64,000 nucleotides of DNA from assembly GCF_000685075.1 (NCBI RefSeq), contig NZ_BAYD01000003.1, forward strand, positions 62,001-126,000, given 5' to 3'. Below the pieces are notes generated by a model. It saw only the letters and a list, made by a program, of their open reading frames with translations, did no database searches and had not been told where the DNA came from. The DNA comes from Paraburkholderia oxyphila NBRC 105797 (GTDB lineage: Bacteria > Pseudomonadota > Gammaproteobacteria > Burkholderiales > Burkholderiaceae). Within the stretch, counting starts at the first letter, position 1. The number at the start of each line of letters is the position of its first letter. The position numbers and the translations under genes were made by a program. This document shows positions 54,817 to 64,000 of this stretch, one piece after another.

Positions 54817-55010
54817 GTGCAAATCGTATCAGCATTCAAGCGTTGTCAAGGACGCCTGTGGCGTCCGCGCTATCCTTCCTCCCCGTGAACGAGGAGGTTT
54901 GACGCGCATCCCGATCAATCGGCTAACGGACGAGGGCATGAGCAGCTTCGCAAGTACAATATCGGCTTTCCGGCAAGGCGCAGCGCGTGACGCGCGGCAA
55001 CCCGCTCCAA

Positions 55011-55055
55011 ACGGGCATGTCCCAGACGGGCACGTCCCAGACAGGCATGTCCCGC
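55011..55055. repeat. Three 15-bp tandem units upstream of queA
   Basis: ACGGGCATGTCCCAG, ACGGGCACGTCCCAG and ACAGGCATGTCCCGC follow each other without a gap, about 140 bp upstream of the queA start. They contain GGGCATGTCCC-type imperfect palindromes, so each unit could be one operator half or full site. Confidence 0.75.
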
Positions 55056-55195
55056 AATCATAGCCGCTCGTTGTACGCGGGCGGGCATTGCGGCCGTTTT
55101 TTGGGGCGCAACCGCGGGCCACACGCCCGGCGTTCCAGCTGCTCAAAAGGCGGCGCGCGCCGGGTCCCAGCCGTATTTCCGTTTCATCAGGCCGT

Positions 55196-56257
55196 ATGTT
55201 CAAGCTTTCCGATTTCGATTTCGATCTGCCTCCCGAACTGATCGCGCAAACCGCCCTGCCCGAGCGCAGCGCGAGCCGTCTGCTGGAGGTGGATAACGCC
55301 ACGCAACCCGCGCGCCTCACCGACCGCCGCTTCGCGGAGCTGCCCGCGTGCGTCGCGCCCGGCGACCTGCTCGTCTTCAACGATACCAAGGTGCTCAAGG
55401 CGCGCTTCTTCGGCCAGAAGGCCAGCGGCGGCAAGATCGAGGTGCTCGTCGAGCGCCTGACCGGCGCGCGCACGGCGCTCGCGCAGATCCGCGCGAGCAA
55501 GAGCCCGGGCCCCGGCACGGTGCTGCGCCTCGCCGACGCGTTCGACGTCACGGTGGGCGAGCGCGTGGAGCCGTTCTTCACGCTGCATTTCCCCGACGAC
55601 TGCCTCACGCTGATCGAGCAATTTGGCCGTCTGCCGCTACCGCCCTACATCACGCACGACGCCGACGCCGGCGACGAAAAGCGCTATCAGACGGTGTTCG
55701 CGCAAAATCCCGGCGCGGTGGCCGCGCCCACAGCGGGTCTGCATTTCGACGACGCGCTCCTCGCGCAGCTCGACGCGCGAGGCGTGGAGCGCGCCACGCT
55801 CACGCTGCACGTGGGCGCGGGCACGTTCCAGCCGGTGCGCGTGGAGAACATCGACGAGCACAAGATGCACAGCGAGTGGTATCAGCTGCCGCAGTCGCTC
55901 GTCGACAAGATCGCGGCCACGCGCGCGCGCGGTGGCCGCGTGATCGCGGTGGGCACGACCTCGATGCGCGCGCTCGAAGCCGCCGCGCGTGACGCCGAAC
56001 GCGAAGGCCGCGAACTCGCCGCCACGGCCGCCGAGACCGACATCTTCATCACGCCGGGCTACACATTCCGCGTGGTGGACCGGCTCGTCACGAATTTTCA
56101 CCTGCCGAAGTCGACGCTCCTGATGCTGGTTTCGGCGTTCGCGGGCGTCGAGACGATTCGCGCCGCTTATCGTCACGCGATTGAAGAGCGCTATCGCTTC
56201 TTCAGCTATGGTGACGCGATGCTGTTGACGAGAACCGACGACGCGCTCAATAGCTGA
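55196..56257 (+). CDS. queA: tRNA preQ1(34) S-adenosylmethionine ribosyltransferase-isomerase QueA
   Basis: QueA, 353 residues, transfers and isomerises the ribosyl of S-adenosylmethionine onto preQ1 in tRNA to give epoxyqueuosine. Family segments are [78 protein letters not shown] and [19 protein letters not shown]. The start ATG 55196 (MFKLSDFDF) is the family start; a longer upstream frame is not supported. It is followed by tgt, the preceding enzyme in the pathway. Confidence 0.97.
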   Translation: MFKLSDFDFDLPPELIAQTALPERSASRLLEVDNATQPARLTDRRFAELPACVAPGDLLVFNDTKVLKARFFGQKASGGKIEVLVERLTGARTALAQIRASKSPGPGTVLRLADAFDVTVGERVEPFFTLHFPDDCLTLIEQFGRLPLPPYITHDADAGDEKRYQTVFAQNPGAVAAPTAGLHFDDALLAQLDARGVERATLTLHVGAGTFQPVRVENIDEHKMHSEWYQLPQSLVDKIAATRARGGRVIAVGTTSMRALEAAARDAEREGRELAATAAETDIFITPGYTFRVVDRLVTNFHLPKSTLLMLVSAFAGVETIRAAYRHAIEERYRFFSYGDAMLLTRTDDALNS

Positions 56258-56338
56258 CGCGCTCACGCCCCCTTTCCCCGCCGCCGCGCAGCGTGCGCGA
56301 CGGCGTTTCACCCATTGCGCCGGACTGTTTTCCGGTAG

Positions 56339-57553
<1,215 letters not shown>

Positions 57554-57918
57554 GCGCCGGCCCGGCGGCCCCAAGGCCCGGCAACATCGCGAAGGCCGTC
57601 GGGCGCCGGACCGCAGCAGCGGCGCTTGCCGACGGCGCTTTCGAAGGTTTCCGATATCGGGACGCGGCAAGTGCGGCCAGACTTTACAATTGCCTTTCGC
57701 TACGTCGACGCTTCATGGGCGCGTCATTCATGCTTCATGGGCGCTCCGGCCCCAGGCGAGCCACGTCGAACCCCGCCCAGGCGGGCAAATACGTGATAAC
57801 AGCTTGATCGGAAAGCCCATTTCGCGTCGTCGTCGCGTATCTTGCCGGTGGTAGAATAATCGGCTCGCTTTTTGATCGTATCTTTGATCGTAGTGATCGT
57901 ATAAACGGAGAGACCAAC
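57554..57918 (+). promoter_or_regulatory. Intergenic region upstream of yajC
   Basis: These 365 bp separate tgt from yajC. I see no gene. TAGAAT near 57852 could be a -10 box. Just upstream of the yajC ribosome-binding site GATCGTA occurs three times (57874, 57886 and 57895) in an AT-rich stretch. yajC-secD-secF therefore probably has its own promoter besides any read-through from tgt. Confidence 0.4.
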
Positions 57919-58248
57919 GTGTCGTTTATTTCCAATGCCTTCGCCCAAGGCTCCGCAGTCGGTGGCGCAGAATCGAGCCTGATGAGCTTCCTGCCGCTCA
58001 TTCTGATGTTCGCCGTGCTGTACTTCATCATGATTCGTCCGCAGATGAAGCGCCAGAAGGAACACCGCAACATGCTCGCCGCCATGGCCAAGGGCGACGA
58101 AGTCATCACGAGCGGCGGCATCGTCGGCAAGGTGACCAAGGTCAGCGAAGCCTACGTGGGCGTCGAAATCTCGGACGGCACGGAAATCACCGTGCAGAAG
58201 TCGGCGGTCTCGACCATCCTGCCGAAGGGCACGATCAAATCGCTGTAA
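57919..58248 (+). CDS. yajC: Preprotein translocase accessory subunit YajC
   Basis: This is a 109-residue single-span membrane protein of the SecDF-YajC complex, which assists SecYEG. The hydrophobic segment SFLPLILMFAVLYFIMI is followed by RPQMKRQKEHRNML and the GDEVITSGGIVGKVTKV domain, as in the family. The start is GTG 57919 with a GGAGAG ribosome-binding site. secD follows after 149 bp. Confidence 0.96.
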   Translation: MSFISNAFAQGSAVGGAESSLMSFLPLILMFAVLYFIMIRPQMKRQKEHRNMLAAMAKGDEVITSGGIVGKVTKVSEAYVGVEISDGTEITVQKSAVSTILPKGTIKSL

Positions 58249-58397
58249 GCCTCCAGCGATCACTCCAGGCCGCCGCACCAATGCGCGGCCTTGCGCGTCC
58301 GGCCCCGCCACTGCATCGCCCGCGAAGGGCATCATGAAGGCTCGGTCGGACGCACGCACATCGTGCAGGCCATTCCCCTCCCCCGTTGGGCCAACCA

Positions 58398-60449
58398 ATG
58401 AACCGTTACCCCCTCTGGAAATATGTCGTGATGCTGGTGGCGCTCGCCATCGGCCTCTTGTACACATTGCCCAATTTCTTCGGCGAAGCGCCGGCGGTCC
58501 AGGTATCGAGCGGTAAAGCCACCGTCAAGCTGGACTCGAGCACGCTCGCGCAGATCGAAGCCGCGGTCGCCGCTAACAACATCAAGGCCGACGACGTCAC
58601 GTTCGATAATTCGACGCTGAACGCAAACATCCGCGTGCGCGTCGCCGACACGGACACGCAACTGCGCCTGAAAGACGTGCTCACGAAGGCGCTGAACCCC
58701 GACCCGAGCGATCCGAGCTACGTGGTCGCGCTGAACCTGCAAAGCGCCTCGCCCCGCTGGCTGACGGCGCTGCACGCGCTGCCGATGTACCTCGGTCTGG
58801 ACCTGCGCGGCGGCGTGCACTTCCTGCTGCAGGTCGACATGAACGGCGCGCTCAACAAGAAGCTCGACTCCGACGCTTCGGACGCGCGCACGATCCTGCG
58901 CGACAAGTACATCCGAGACGGCGGTGTGAACCGCGTCGACCAGAGCGTCGTCGTCAATTTCGCCGATCCGGCGGTGGCTGAGCAAGCGCGCAAGGTGCTC
59001 TCGGGCACCGGCGGCGTGAGCGAGCTCAACTGGGCCACGCAGAACGCGCCTGAAGGCGGCGTGCAGCTCGTCGGTACGTTCACGCCGGCGGTCAAGACAG
59101 CCGTTCAGGAAGCCGCGCTCAAGCAGAACATCCAGACGCTGCACAACCGTGTGAACGAGCTGGGTGTGTCCGAGCCCGTGATCCAGCAGCAAGGCAGCGA
59201 CCGGATCGTGGTTGAACTGCCGGGCGTGCAGGACACCGCGAAGGCGAAGGACATCATCGGCCGCACGGCCACGCTCGAAGCGCGTCTCGCCGACCCGCTG
59301 GGCCTGCATCCGGACCCGAACGCGCCGGTGCCGCCGGAAGACGAGCTCTTCACGCAAGGCAACGTCGGGCCCGTGCTGCTGCGCAAGCAGGTGATCTTCA
59401 CGGGCGACCGCATCATCGACGCATCCGCTGGCTTCGACGAGCACAACCGTCCGTCGGTCAATATCCGCCTCGACTCGGCGGGCGGACGCGCGGTGCGCGC
59501 CGTCTCGCGCGACAACATCGGCAAGCCGATGGCGATGGTGCTGTTCGAGAAGGGCAAGGGCGAAGTGCTCACGGTGGCCACAATCCAGTCGGAGCTCGGC
59601 GACCGCTTCCAGATCACGGGCCAGCCCACGCCGCAGGCCGCCGCCGACCTCGCGCTGCTCCTGCGCGCAGGCTCGCTCGCGGCGCCGATGGACATCATCG
59701 AGGAACGCACGGTCGGCCCGAGCCTCGGCGCGGACAACATCCGCAAGGGCTTCGACTCGGTGGTCTACGGTTTTGCCGCGATTGCCGTGTTCATGGTCTG
59801 CTACTACGTGCTGTTCGGCCTGGTCTCGATGATCGGCCTCTCGGTGAACCTGCTGCTGCTCATCGCCGTGCTCTCGATGCTGCAGGCCACGCTCACGCTG
59901 CCAGGCATTGCCGCTATCGCGCTCGCGCTCGGTATGGCGATCGATGCGAACGTGCTCATCAACGAGCGCGTGCGTGAAGAGCTGCGCCACGGCGCGCCTC
60001 CGCAACTGGCCATCCAGAACGGCTACGCGCACGCCTGGGCAACGATCGTCGACTCGAACGTGACCACGCTCATCGCCGGTCTCGCCCTGCTCGCGTTTGG
60101 CTCGGGACCGGTGCGCGGCTTCGCGATCGTGCACTGCATCGGCATTCTGACCTCGATGTTCTCGGCCGTGTTCTTCTCGCGCGGTCTCGTGAATCTCTGG
60201 TACGGCGGCAAGAAGAAGCTCAAGTCGCTGGCCGTGGGTCAGGTGTGGCGTCCGGAACCCGAAATGGGCACGGACACGGCCGGTACGCCGGCACTGGGCT
60301 CAGCCGACGCCGGCACCGACACGGGCCGCGCCATCGCGCAATCCACCAAGCCGCGCGAAACCGCGAAGGCCGGCGCCAAGGGTGCCGCGCGCGCCAAGCC
60401 CACGGTGCGTCGGCGCAACAGCCCCGACAACACGGGCTCGTCCCGCTGA
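58398..60449 (+). CDS. secD: Protein translocase subunit SecD
   Basis: SecD, 683 residues, uses the proton-motive force to pull proteins through SecYEG from the periplasmic side. It has a single N-terminal membrane segment (PLWKYVVMLVALAIGLLYTLPNFFG) and the D1 motif YLGLDLRGGVHFLLQVDM. The large periplasmic domain ends before IRKGFDSVVYGFAAIAVF, and the last five spans include ALALGMAIDANVLINERVREE. A polar Lys/Ala-rich tail of about 65 residues follows. The start ATG 58398 is preferred. secF follows after 15 bp. Confidence 0.97.
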   Translation: MNRYPLWKYVVMLVALAIGLLYTLPNFFGEAPAVQVSSGKATVKLDSSTLAQIEAAVAANNIKADDVTFDNSTLNANIRVRVADTDTQLRLKDVLTKALNPDPSDPSYVVALNLQSASPRWLTALHALPMYLGLDLRGGVHFLLQVDMNGALNKKLDSDASDARTILRDKYIRDGGVNRVDQSVVVNFADPAVAEQARKVLSGTGGVSELNWATQNAPEGGVQLVGTFTPAVKTAVQEAALKQNIQTLHNRVNELGVSEPVIQQQGSDRIVVELPGVQDTAKAKDIIGRTATLEARLADPLGLHPDPNAPVPPEDELFTQGNVGPVLLRKQVIFTGDRIIDASAGFDEHNRPSVNIRLDSAGGRAVRAVSRDNIGKPMAMVLFEKGKGEVLTVATIQSELGDRFQITGQPTPQAAADLALLLRAGSLAAPMDIIEERTVGPSLGADNIRKGFDSVVYGFAAIAVFMVCYYVLFGLVSMIGLSVNLLLLIAVLSMLQATLTLPGIAAIALALGMAIDANVLINERVREELRHGAPPQLAIQNGYAHAWATIVDSNVTTLIAGLALLAFGSGPVRGFAIVHCIGILTSMFSAVFFSRGLVNLWYGGKKKLKSLAVGQVWRPEPEMGTDTAGTPALGSADAGTDTGRAIAQSTKPRETAKAGAKGAARAKPTVRRRNSPDNTGSSR

Positions 60450-60464
60450 TACGGAGTCAAGAAC

Positions 60465-61415
60465 ATGGAATTTTTCCGCATCCGCAAAGACATCCCGTTC
60501 ATGAAGCACGCGTTGATCTTCAACGCGATTTCCTTCATTACGTTCCTCGCGGCGGTGTTCTTCCTGTTTCACCGCGGCCTGCACCTGTCGATCGAATTCA
60601 CGGGCGGCACGGTGATCGAAGTGCAGTACCCGCAGGCGGTCCCGCTCGAACCGGTGCGCGATTCGCTCGCGAAGATCGGCTATGGCGACGCCCAGGTGCA
60701 GAACTTCGGCACCTCGCGTGACGTGCTGATCCGCCTGCCGATCAAGCAAGGCCTGTCCTCGGCGCAGCAGAGCGATCAGGTGATGTCCACGCTCAAGGCC
60801 GACAATGCGCAGGTGCAGTTGCAGCGCGTGGAGTTCGTCGGTCCGCAGGTCGGCAAGGAGCTCGCCACCGACGGCCTGCTCGCGCTCGCCTGCGTGGTGG
60901 CGGGCATCATCATCTACCTGTCGTTCCGCTTCGAGTGGAAGTACGCCGTGGCCGGCGTGATCGCCAACCTGCACGACGTGGTGATCATTCTGGGCTTCTT
61001 CGCGTTCTTCCAGTGGGAGTTCTCGCTCTCCGTGCTCGCGGCGGTGCTCGCGGTGCTCGGCTACTCGGTGAACGAGTCGGTCGTTATCTTCGACCGGATT
61101 CGCGAGACCTTCCGGCGCGAGCGCAAGATGAGCGTCGTGGAAGTCATCAACCACGCGATCACGCGCACAATGTCGCGAACCATCATCACCCACGGCTGTA
61201 CGGAAATGATGGTGCTCTCGATGTTCTTCTTCGGCGGCCCGACGCTGCACTATTTCGCGCTCGCGCTGACGGTGGGTATTCTGTTCGGTATCTACTCGTC
61301 GGTGTTCGTCGCGGCGTCGATCTCGATGTGGCTCGGCGTCAAGCGCGAGGACCTCATCAAGGACAAGAAGGACAAGTACGATCCGAACGATCCGAACGCG
61401 GGCGCCCAGGTTTAA
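60465..61415 (+). CDS. secF: Protein translocase subunit SecF
   Basis: SecF, 316 residues, partners SecD. The periplasmic motif LSIEFTGGTVIEVQYP is present, and six membrane spans include AVLAVLGYSVNESVVIFDRIRE (the conserved NESVVIFDRIRE loop) and a C-terminal span group. It ends in a charged Lys/Asp tail. It is coupled to secD by a 15-bp gap and followed by a strong terminator. Confidence 0.97.
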   Translation: MEFFRIRKDIPFMKHALIFNAISFITFLAAVFFLFHRGLHLSIEFTGGTVIEVQYPQAVPLEPVRDSLAKIGYGDAQVQNFGTSRDVLIRLPIKQGLSSAQQSDQVMSTLKADNAQVQLQRVEFVGPQVGKELATDGLLALACVVAGIIIYLSFRFEWKYAVAGVIANLHDVVIILGFFAFFQWEFSLSVLAAVLAVLGYSVNESVVIFDRIRETFRRERKMSVVEVINHAITRTMSRTIITHGCTEMMVLSMFFFGGPTLHYFALALTVGILFGIYSSVFVAASISMWLGVKREDLIKDKKDKYDPNDPNAGAQV

Positions 61416-61440
61416 TCAGCGCTGCGTTCCATCGAATGGA

Positions 61441-61470
61441 AAAAGCCGGTTCTCGCGAACCGGCTTTTTT
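61441..61470 (+). terminator. Terminator after secF
   Basis: AAAAGCCGGTTC and GAACCGGCTTTT form a 12-bp stem with loop TCGC and a longer T-run on the plus strand. A-rich bases before it allow use on the minus strand for the convergent YceI gene. Confidence 0.92.
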
Positions 61471-61526
61471 TTCGCGTGGGCATACTGGCGCAAACGCTCA
61501 CGCACCGCTTGAGGGCTGACACCGGC

Positions 61527-62108
61527 TTACTGCTTGATGCCTTCGGCCTGAATGTGCAACGTGGTCTTCATCTTGAAGCCGTATTTCTTGCCCGAGTCCA
61601 TGCCGTAGTCGTCGCGATTGAGCTCTGCTTCAGCTTCCACGCCGCACACCTCGCGCTTGAGCACCGGGTGCTGCATGCACTTGAACGATTCGATCTCGAG
61701 CTTGAGCGGGCGCGTCACGCCGTGCAGCGTGAAGGTGCCGATCACTTCCTTGGGCTTGTCGCCGTCGAAGACGATCTGCGTGCCCTTGTAGGTGGCGGTT
61801 GGGTATTTCGCCACGTCGAAGAAGTCGTCGCCCTGTAGATGCTTGTCGAGTTGCGGATTGCCGGTCTGCACCGAGGCCGTGTCGACCGTCACGTCGACGG
61901 TGCCGGTCTTGGCCGCCCGGTCGAGCGTGACCGTGCCCGAGGATTTCGTGAACTTGCCGCGCCAGATCGACAGGCCGCCGAAGTGATCGGCCTCGAAGCT
62001 CGGAAAGGTGTGGTTCGGGTCGAGCTGGTAGGTATCCGCGGCATGCGCCAGCGACGCGGCGAGCGACACCGCTGCGGCCCCGGCGGCCATCAACACGAAT
62101 CTGTTCAA
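61527..62108 (-). CDS. YceI family periplasmic protein, copy 1
   Basis: This is a 193-residue secreted lipocalin-like YceI protein. The signal peptide ends after SLAHAADT. The mature part has [35 protein letters not shown] and [15 protein letters not shown], typical of the family, which binds isoprenoid-like lipids. The start is TTG 62108: a strong AAGGAGG lies about 6 nt upstream of it, closer than to any ATG. It lies downstream of the second YceI gene on the same strand. Confidence 0.93.
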   Translation of the reverse strand: MNRFVLMAAGAAAVSLAASLAHAADTYQLDPNHTFPSFEADHFGGLSIWRGKFTKSSGTVTLDRAAKTGTVDVTVDTASVQTGNPQLDKHLQGDDFFDVAKYPTATYKGTQIVFDGDKPKEVIGTFTLHGVTRPLKLEIESFKCMQHPVLKREVCGVEAEAELNRDDYGMDSGKKYGFKMKTTLHIQAEGIKQ

Positions 62109-62198
62109 GTACGCCTCCTTTGTGTTCAGTGCGCAAGCGCTACGTGGCCAATCTCCGGCAACGCCGTGAGAGAACCGCGCCGCCGCACGCGTTGTCCA

Positions 62199-62813
62199 CT
62201 ACTTGTGCGCGACGACGATGTGAAACTTGATCAGCACTTCGTCCGCGACGGTCGAGGTGTCCTTCCACTCGCCCGTGCCGATGCCGAACGCGAGCCGATG
62301 AATGGGCAGCGTGCCGTCGAAGGTCTGCGTCGCGCCCTGCTGGGTGAGCACGACCGGCGCCACGACCTGCTCGGTATGCCCCTTGATCGTGAGGTTGCCG
62401 CTCACGCTGTACTGGCTCGGGCCGGTCGACGCGATCGACGTGGCAACGAACGTTGCCTGCGGATACGCCTTGGCGTCGAACCATTCGGGGCCACGCACCG
62501 AGTCGTTATAGCTTGCGTCGCCAAGGTCGTAGCTACCGGTATCGACCGTCAGGCGCGCCGTGCCCGCCGCCGGCTTCGCCGGGTCGAAGTTGATCTGTGC
62601 GTCGAACTTCGTGAAGCTGCCCTCCACGGGCACGCTCATTTGCCGCGAGATCGCCACGAGCGTACTCTTGCCCGCGTCCATTTGCGCCCAGGCTGCGCTG
62701 CTCGCCGCCCAAATCACCGGCGCCGCGAGCGCGGCCCGCACGAGCGCCGCCCCCACCCTGGCCACGCGCGCCCGGCTTCTCATCAAACGCGCCAGTCCCG
62801 CCAATGCTTCCAT
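62199..62813 (-). CDS. YceI family periplasmic protein, copy 2
   Basis: This 204-residue YceI-type protein is divergent in sequence from copy 1. The signal peptide region is Ala/Arg-rich and cleaved near AAWAQMD. The mature part has SFTKFDAQINFDP, EWFDAKAYPQATFVATSI and LPIHRLAFGIGTGEW, all family-like. The start ATG 62813 follows GGGGA. In related genomes a cytochrome b561 gene often precedes such pairs; none is seen here. It forms a two-gene unit with the copy at 61527. Confidence 0.9.
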   Translation of the reverse strand: MEALAGLARLMRSRARVARVGAALVRAALAAPVIWAASSAAWAQMDAGKSTLVAISRQMSVPVEGSFTKFDAQINFDPAKPAAGTARLTVDTGSYDLGDASYNDSVRGPEWFDAKAYPQATFVATSIASTGPSQYSVSGNLTIKGHTEQVVAPVVLTQQGATQTFDGTLPIHRLAFGIGTGEWKDTSTVADEVLIKFHIVVAHK

Positions 62814-63271
62814 GCTTTTCCCCAACCCGGGCGTTGGGAACCTCCGCTAATCGCACCCGCCGCCCGCGCGGACCCTGAGGAGGGATGGCCGGTCACTCGG
62901 CCGCTCAGAAGGAAAGATAACCTGGTGGCGTGCAGGCGAACAGAATGCAAACATCCGGCACCAGGGCAAAGCGCGGTGCGCCCGCGGCGGCGCAACACCG
63001 GCGCGCGGCAATGCCCGCCGTGCAAAGCCGGCCCGCCAGTCTGCGCTGGCGCACGATGGCTGCGCGGGTGGCATACGCAGGTGCAGCAAACGTGGCACAC
63101 TCCCACGCCGTTCGGGCGGCCAAAGCGGCCGTCCCATCGAACGCGCGGCTCGCCGCGCCCCGTTGACGAAGGAAACGCGTGCTACCGGGCCGTTTGGTAA
63201 CATGGTCGCCAACGCCGCTGCGTCGCCAGCACCTTTCGTTCCGTTCACGTCGTTTTGCGTCTTCTGCCCGC
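62814..63271. other. Divergent gap, no gene seen
   Basis: These 458 bp between the second YceI gene and the PqiA-type gene contain no credible coding region on either strand. They presumably hold the two divergent promoters. No clear boxes were identified. Confidence 0.4.
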
Positions 63272-64000
63272 ATGGCCCAGGACAATCTGATCGCGTGTCA
63301 CGAATGCGACGCGCTCTACCAAAAGCCTCGCCTGCTCGGGCGACAGAGCGCGCGCTGCACGCGCTGCGGCGCAACGCTCTATAACAGCGCTTCGTCGCAG
63401 CTCGACCGCATCTGCGCGATCACCATCGCCGCGCTCGTCACGTTCGTCATCGCGCAGTCGTTCCCGATCATCGAACTCGATGCCAACGGCATTATCTCGC
63501 AGTCGAGTCTGTTCGGCGCGCTCGTGGTGCTGTGGAACGAGGGCATGGAAATCGTCGCGGTGATGGTTTTTTTTGCCACCATCCTCTGCCCGCTCACTGA
63601 ACTGGTCGCGCTGCTCTATGTGCTGCTGCCGATCCGGCGCGGCTACATTCCACCGGGCTTCAACCTCGTGCTGCGCACGATCCAGTTCGTGCGGCCCTGG
63701 GGCATGCTCGAAGTCTTCATGCTGGGTGTGCTCATCACCATCGTGAAGATGGTGAGCCTCGCACGCGTGATTCCGGAGACCGCGCTGTTTGCATTCGGTG
63801 CGCTCACACTCATGATCACCGTGGTCCTGACCTTCGACGCGCGCACGCTATGGGACGTGGCCGACGCCCTGCGCGAAAGCGCGCTCGCCGCGCGCCGCGG
63901 CGGCGCGGGTCCGGCGGGCAGCGGGACGGGTTCGGGTGGGCCAGGCGGTCCGGGCAGCCTTGACGGTTCGGGCGGCCCGCGCGGTCTGGGCGGCTTGGGC
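63272..64000 (+). CDS. Paraquat-inducible protein A (PqiA) family, cut by window end
   Basis: A frame from ATG 63272 stays open to the window end, giving at least 243 residues. The cytoplasmic N-terminus has two CxxC pairs (IACHECDALY and ARCTRCGATLY), the zinc-ribbon-like knuckle of PqiA proteins. Hydrophobic spans follow (ICAITIAALVTFVIAQSFPIIEL and on). A striking Gly-rich stretch (encoded from about 63895) runs to the end. PqiA works with the MCE protein PqiB in envelope lipid transport. The rest of the operon lies outside. Confidence 0.88.
   Translation, partial: MAQDNLIACHECDALYQKPRLLGRQSARCTRCGATLYNSASSQLDRICAITIAALVTFVIAQSFPIIELDANGIISQSSLFGALVVLWNEGMEIVAVMVFFATILCPLTELVALLYVLLPIRRGYIPPGFNLVLRTIQFVRPWGMLEVFMLGVLITIVKMVSLARVIPETALFAFGALTLMITVVLTFDARTLWDVADALRESALAARRGGAGPAGSGTGSGGPGGPGSLDGSGGPRGLGGLG

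Larger units (their letters stand above)
53521..54900 (-). mobile_element. tnpA-less IS200/IS605-like element carrying tnpB
   Basis: About 1.4 kb is inserted at the 5' end of recG. The end near recG has the 9-bp perfect hairpin arms CCTCCCCAT/ATGGGGAGG (53531-53550) followed on the minus strand by AGGATTTCAA. The far end (plus-strand reading) has a hairpin at 54850-54866, then GCGCTATCCTTCC, a second hairpin at 54878-54897 and GAGGTTT, flanked by GAC. tnpB is the only gene. A trans-acting transposase would be needed for movement. Ends are estimates to within a few bases. Confidence 0.8.

Overview
The window is GC-rich DNA from a betaproteobacterium of the family Burkholderiaceae (Paraburkholderia, Caballeronia or Burkholderia type). 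The evidence is the style of the proteins and the housekeeping neighbourhoods, such as oxyR-recG next to queA-tgt-yajC-secDF and yggS-proC-ubiA. The species cannot be fixed from the sequence alone. The first gene (YhdP family) and the last gene (PqiA family) run off the window ends.

Layout. (1) 1-7014 holds a YhdP-type envelope protein, a nitrilase-family amidase, tldD, a decayed DUF1016 (YhcG) gene beside a 33-bp palindrome, and aroG. In front of aroG is a complete transcription attenuator: promoter, a 22-codon leader peptide rich in Phe and Tyr, an antiterminator and a terminator. (2) 7067-33366 is a large Wzx/Wzy-type exopolysaccharide locus. It has glycosyltransferases, flippase, polymerase, acyltransferases, an outer-membrane export lipoprotein, a tyrosine autokinase, a priming phosphotransferase and GDP-mannose/GDP-fucose synthesis (manC, gmd, fcl). 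It also has a secreted glycosidase and a Nudix enzyme of the GDP-mannose mannosyl hydrolase type. Two related GlxA-type regulators (29094-30080 and 33580-34587) flank the glycosidase and Nudix genes. (3) 34686-42546 holds flavohemoglobin hmp with an NsrR-like operator, a cobalamin adenosyltransferase, a D-lactate dehydrogenase-like flavoprotein and the glycolate oxidase genes glcD, glcE and glcF. (4) 42756-53582 holds yggS, proC, ubiA and an oxidative-stress block (dps, catalase, oxyR, with two small genes), then recG. (5) 55196-61415 is the queuosine and preprotein-translocase run queA-tgt-yajC-secD-secF. Two YceI-family genes and a PqiA-type gene follow.

Two tnpA-less IS200/IS605-like elements interrupt the housekeeping DNA. 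One carries iscB with its upstream omega RNA, between yggS and proC. The other carries tnpB, at the 5' end of recG. Both nucleases keep their catalytic residues. Both elements now end at a gene start: the iscB stop overlaps the proC start codon, and the tnpB stop overlaps the recG start codon. One end of each element has the same layout: a hairpin, then GCGCTATCCWTCC, then a second hairpin, then GAGGTTT.

The most rewarding points to follow are the aroG attenuator, the paired OMEGA elements and how they met proC and recG, and a shared 30-33 bp motif upstream of both the glycosidase and the Nudix gene. A helically phased 10-bp repeat in front of the polysaccharide-export gene is also worth a look.
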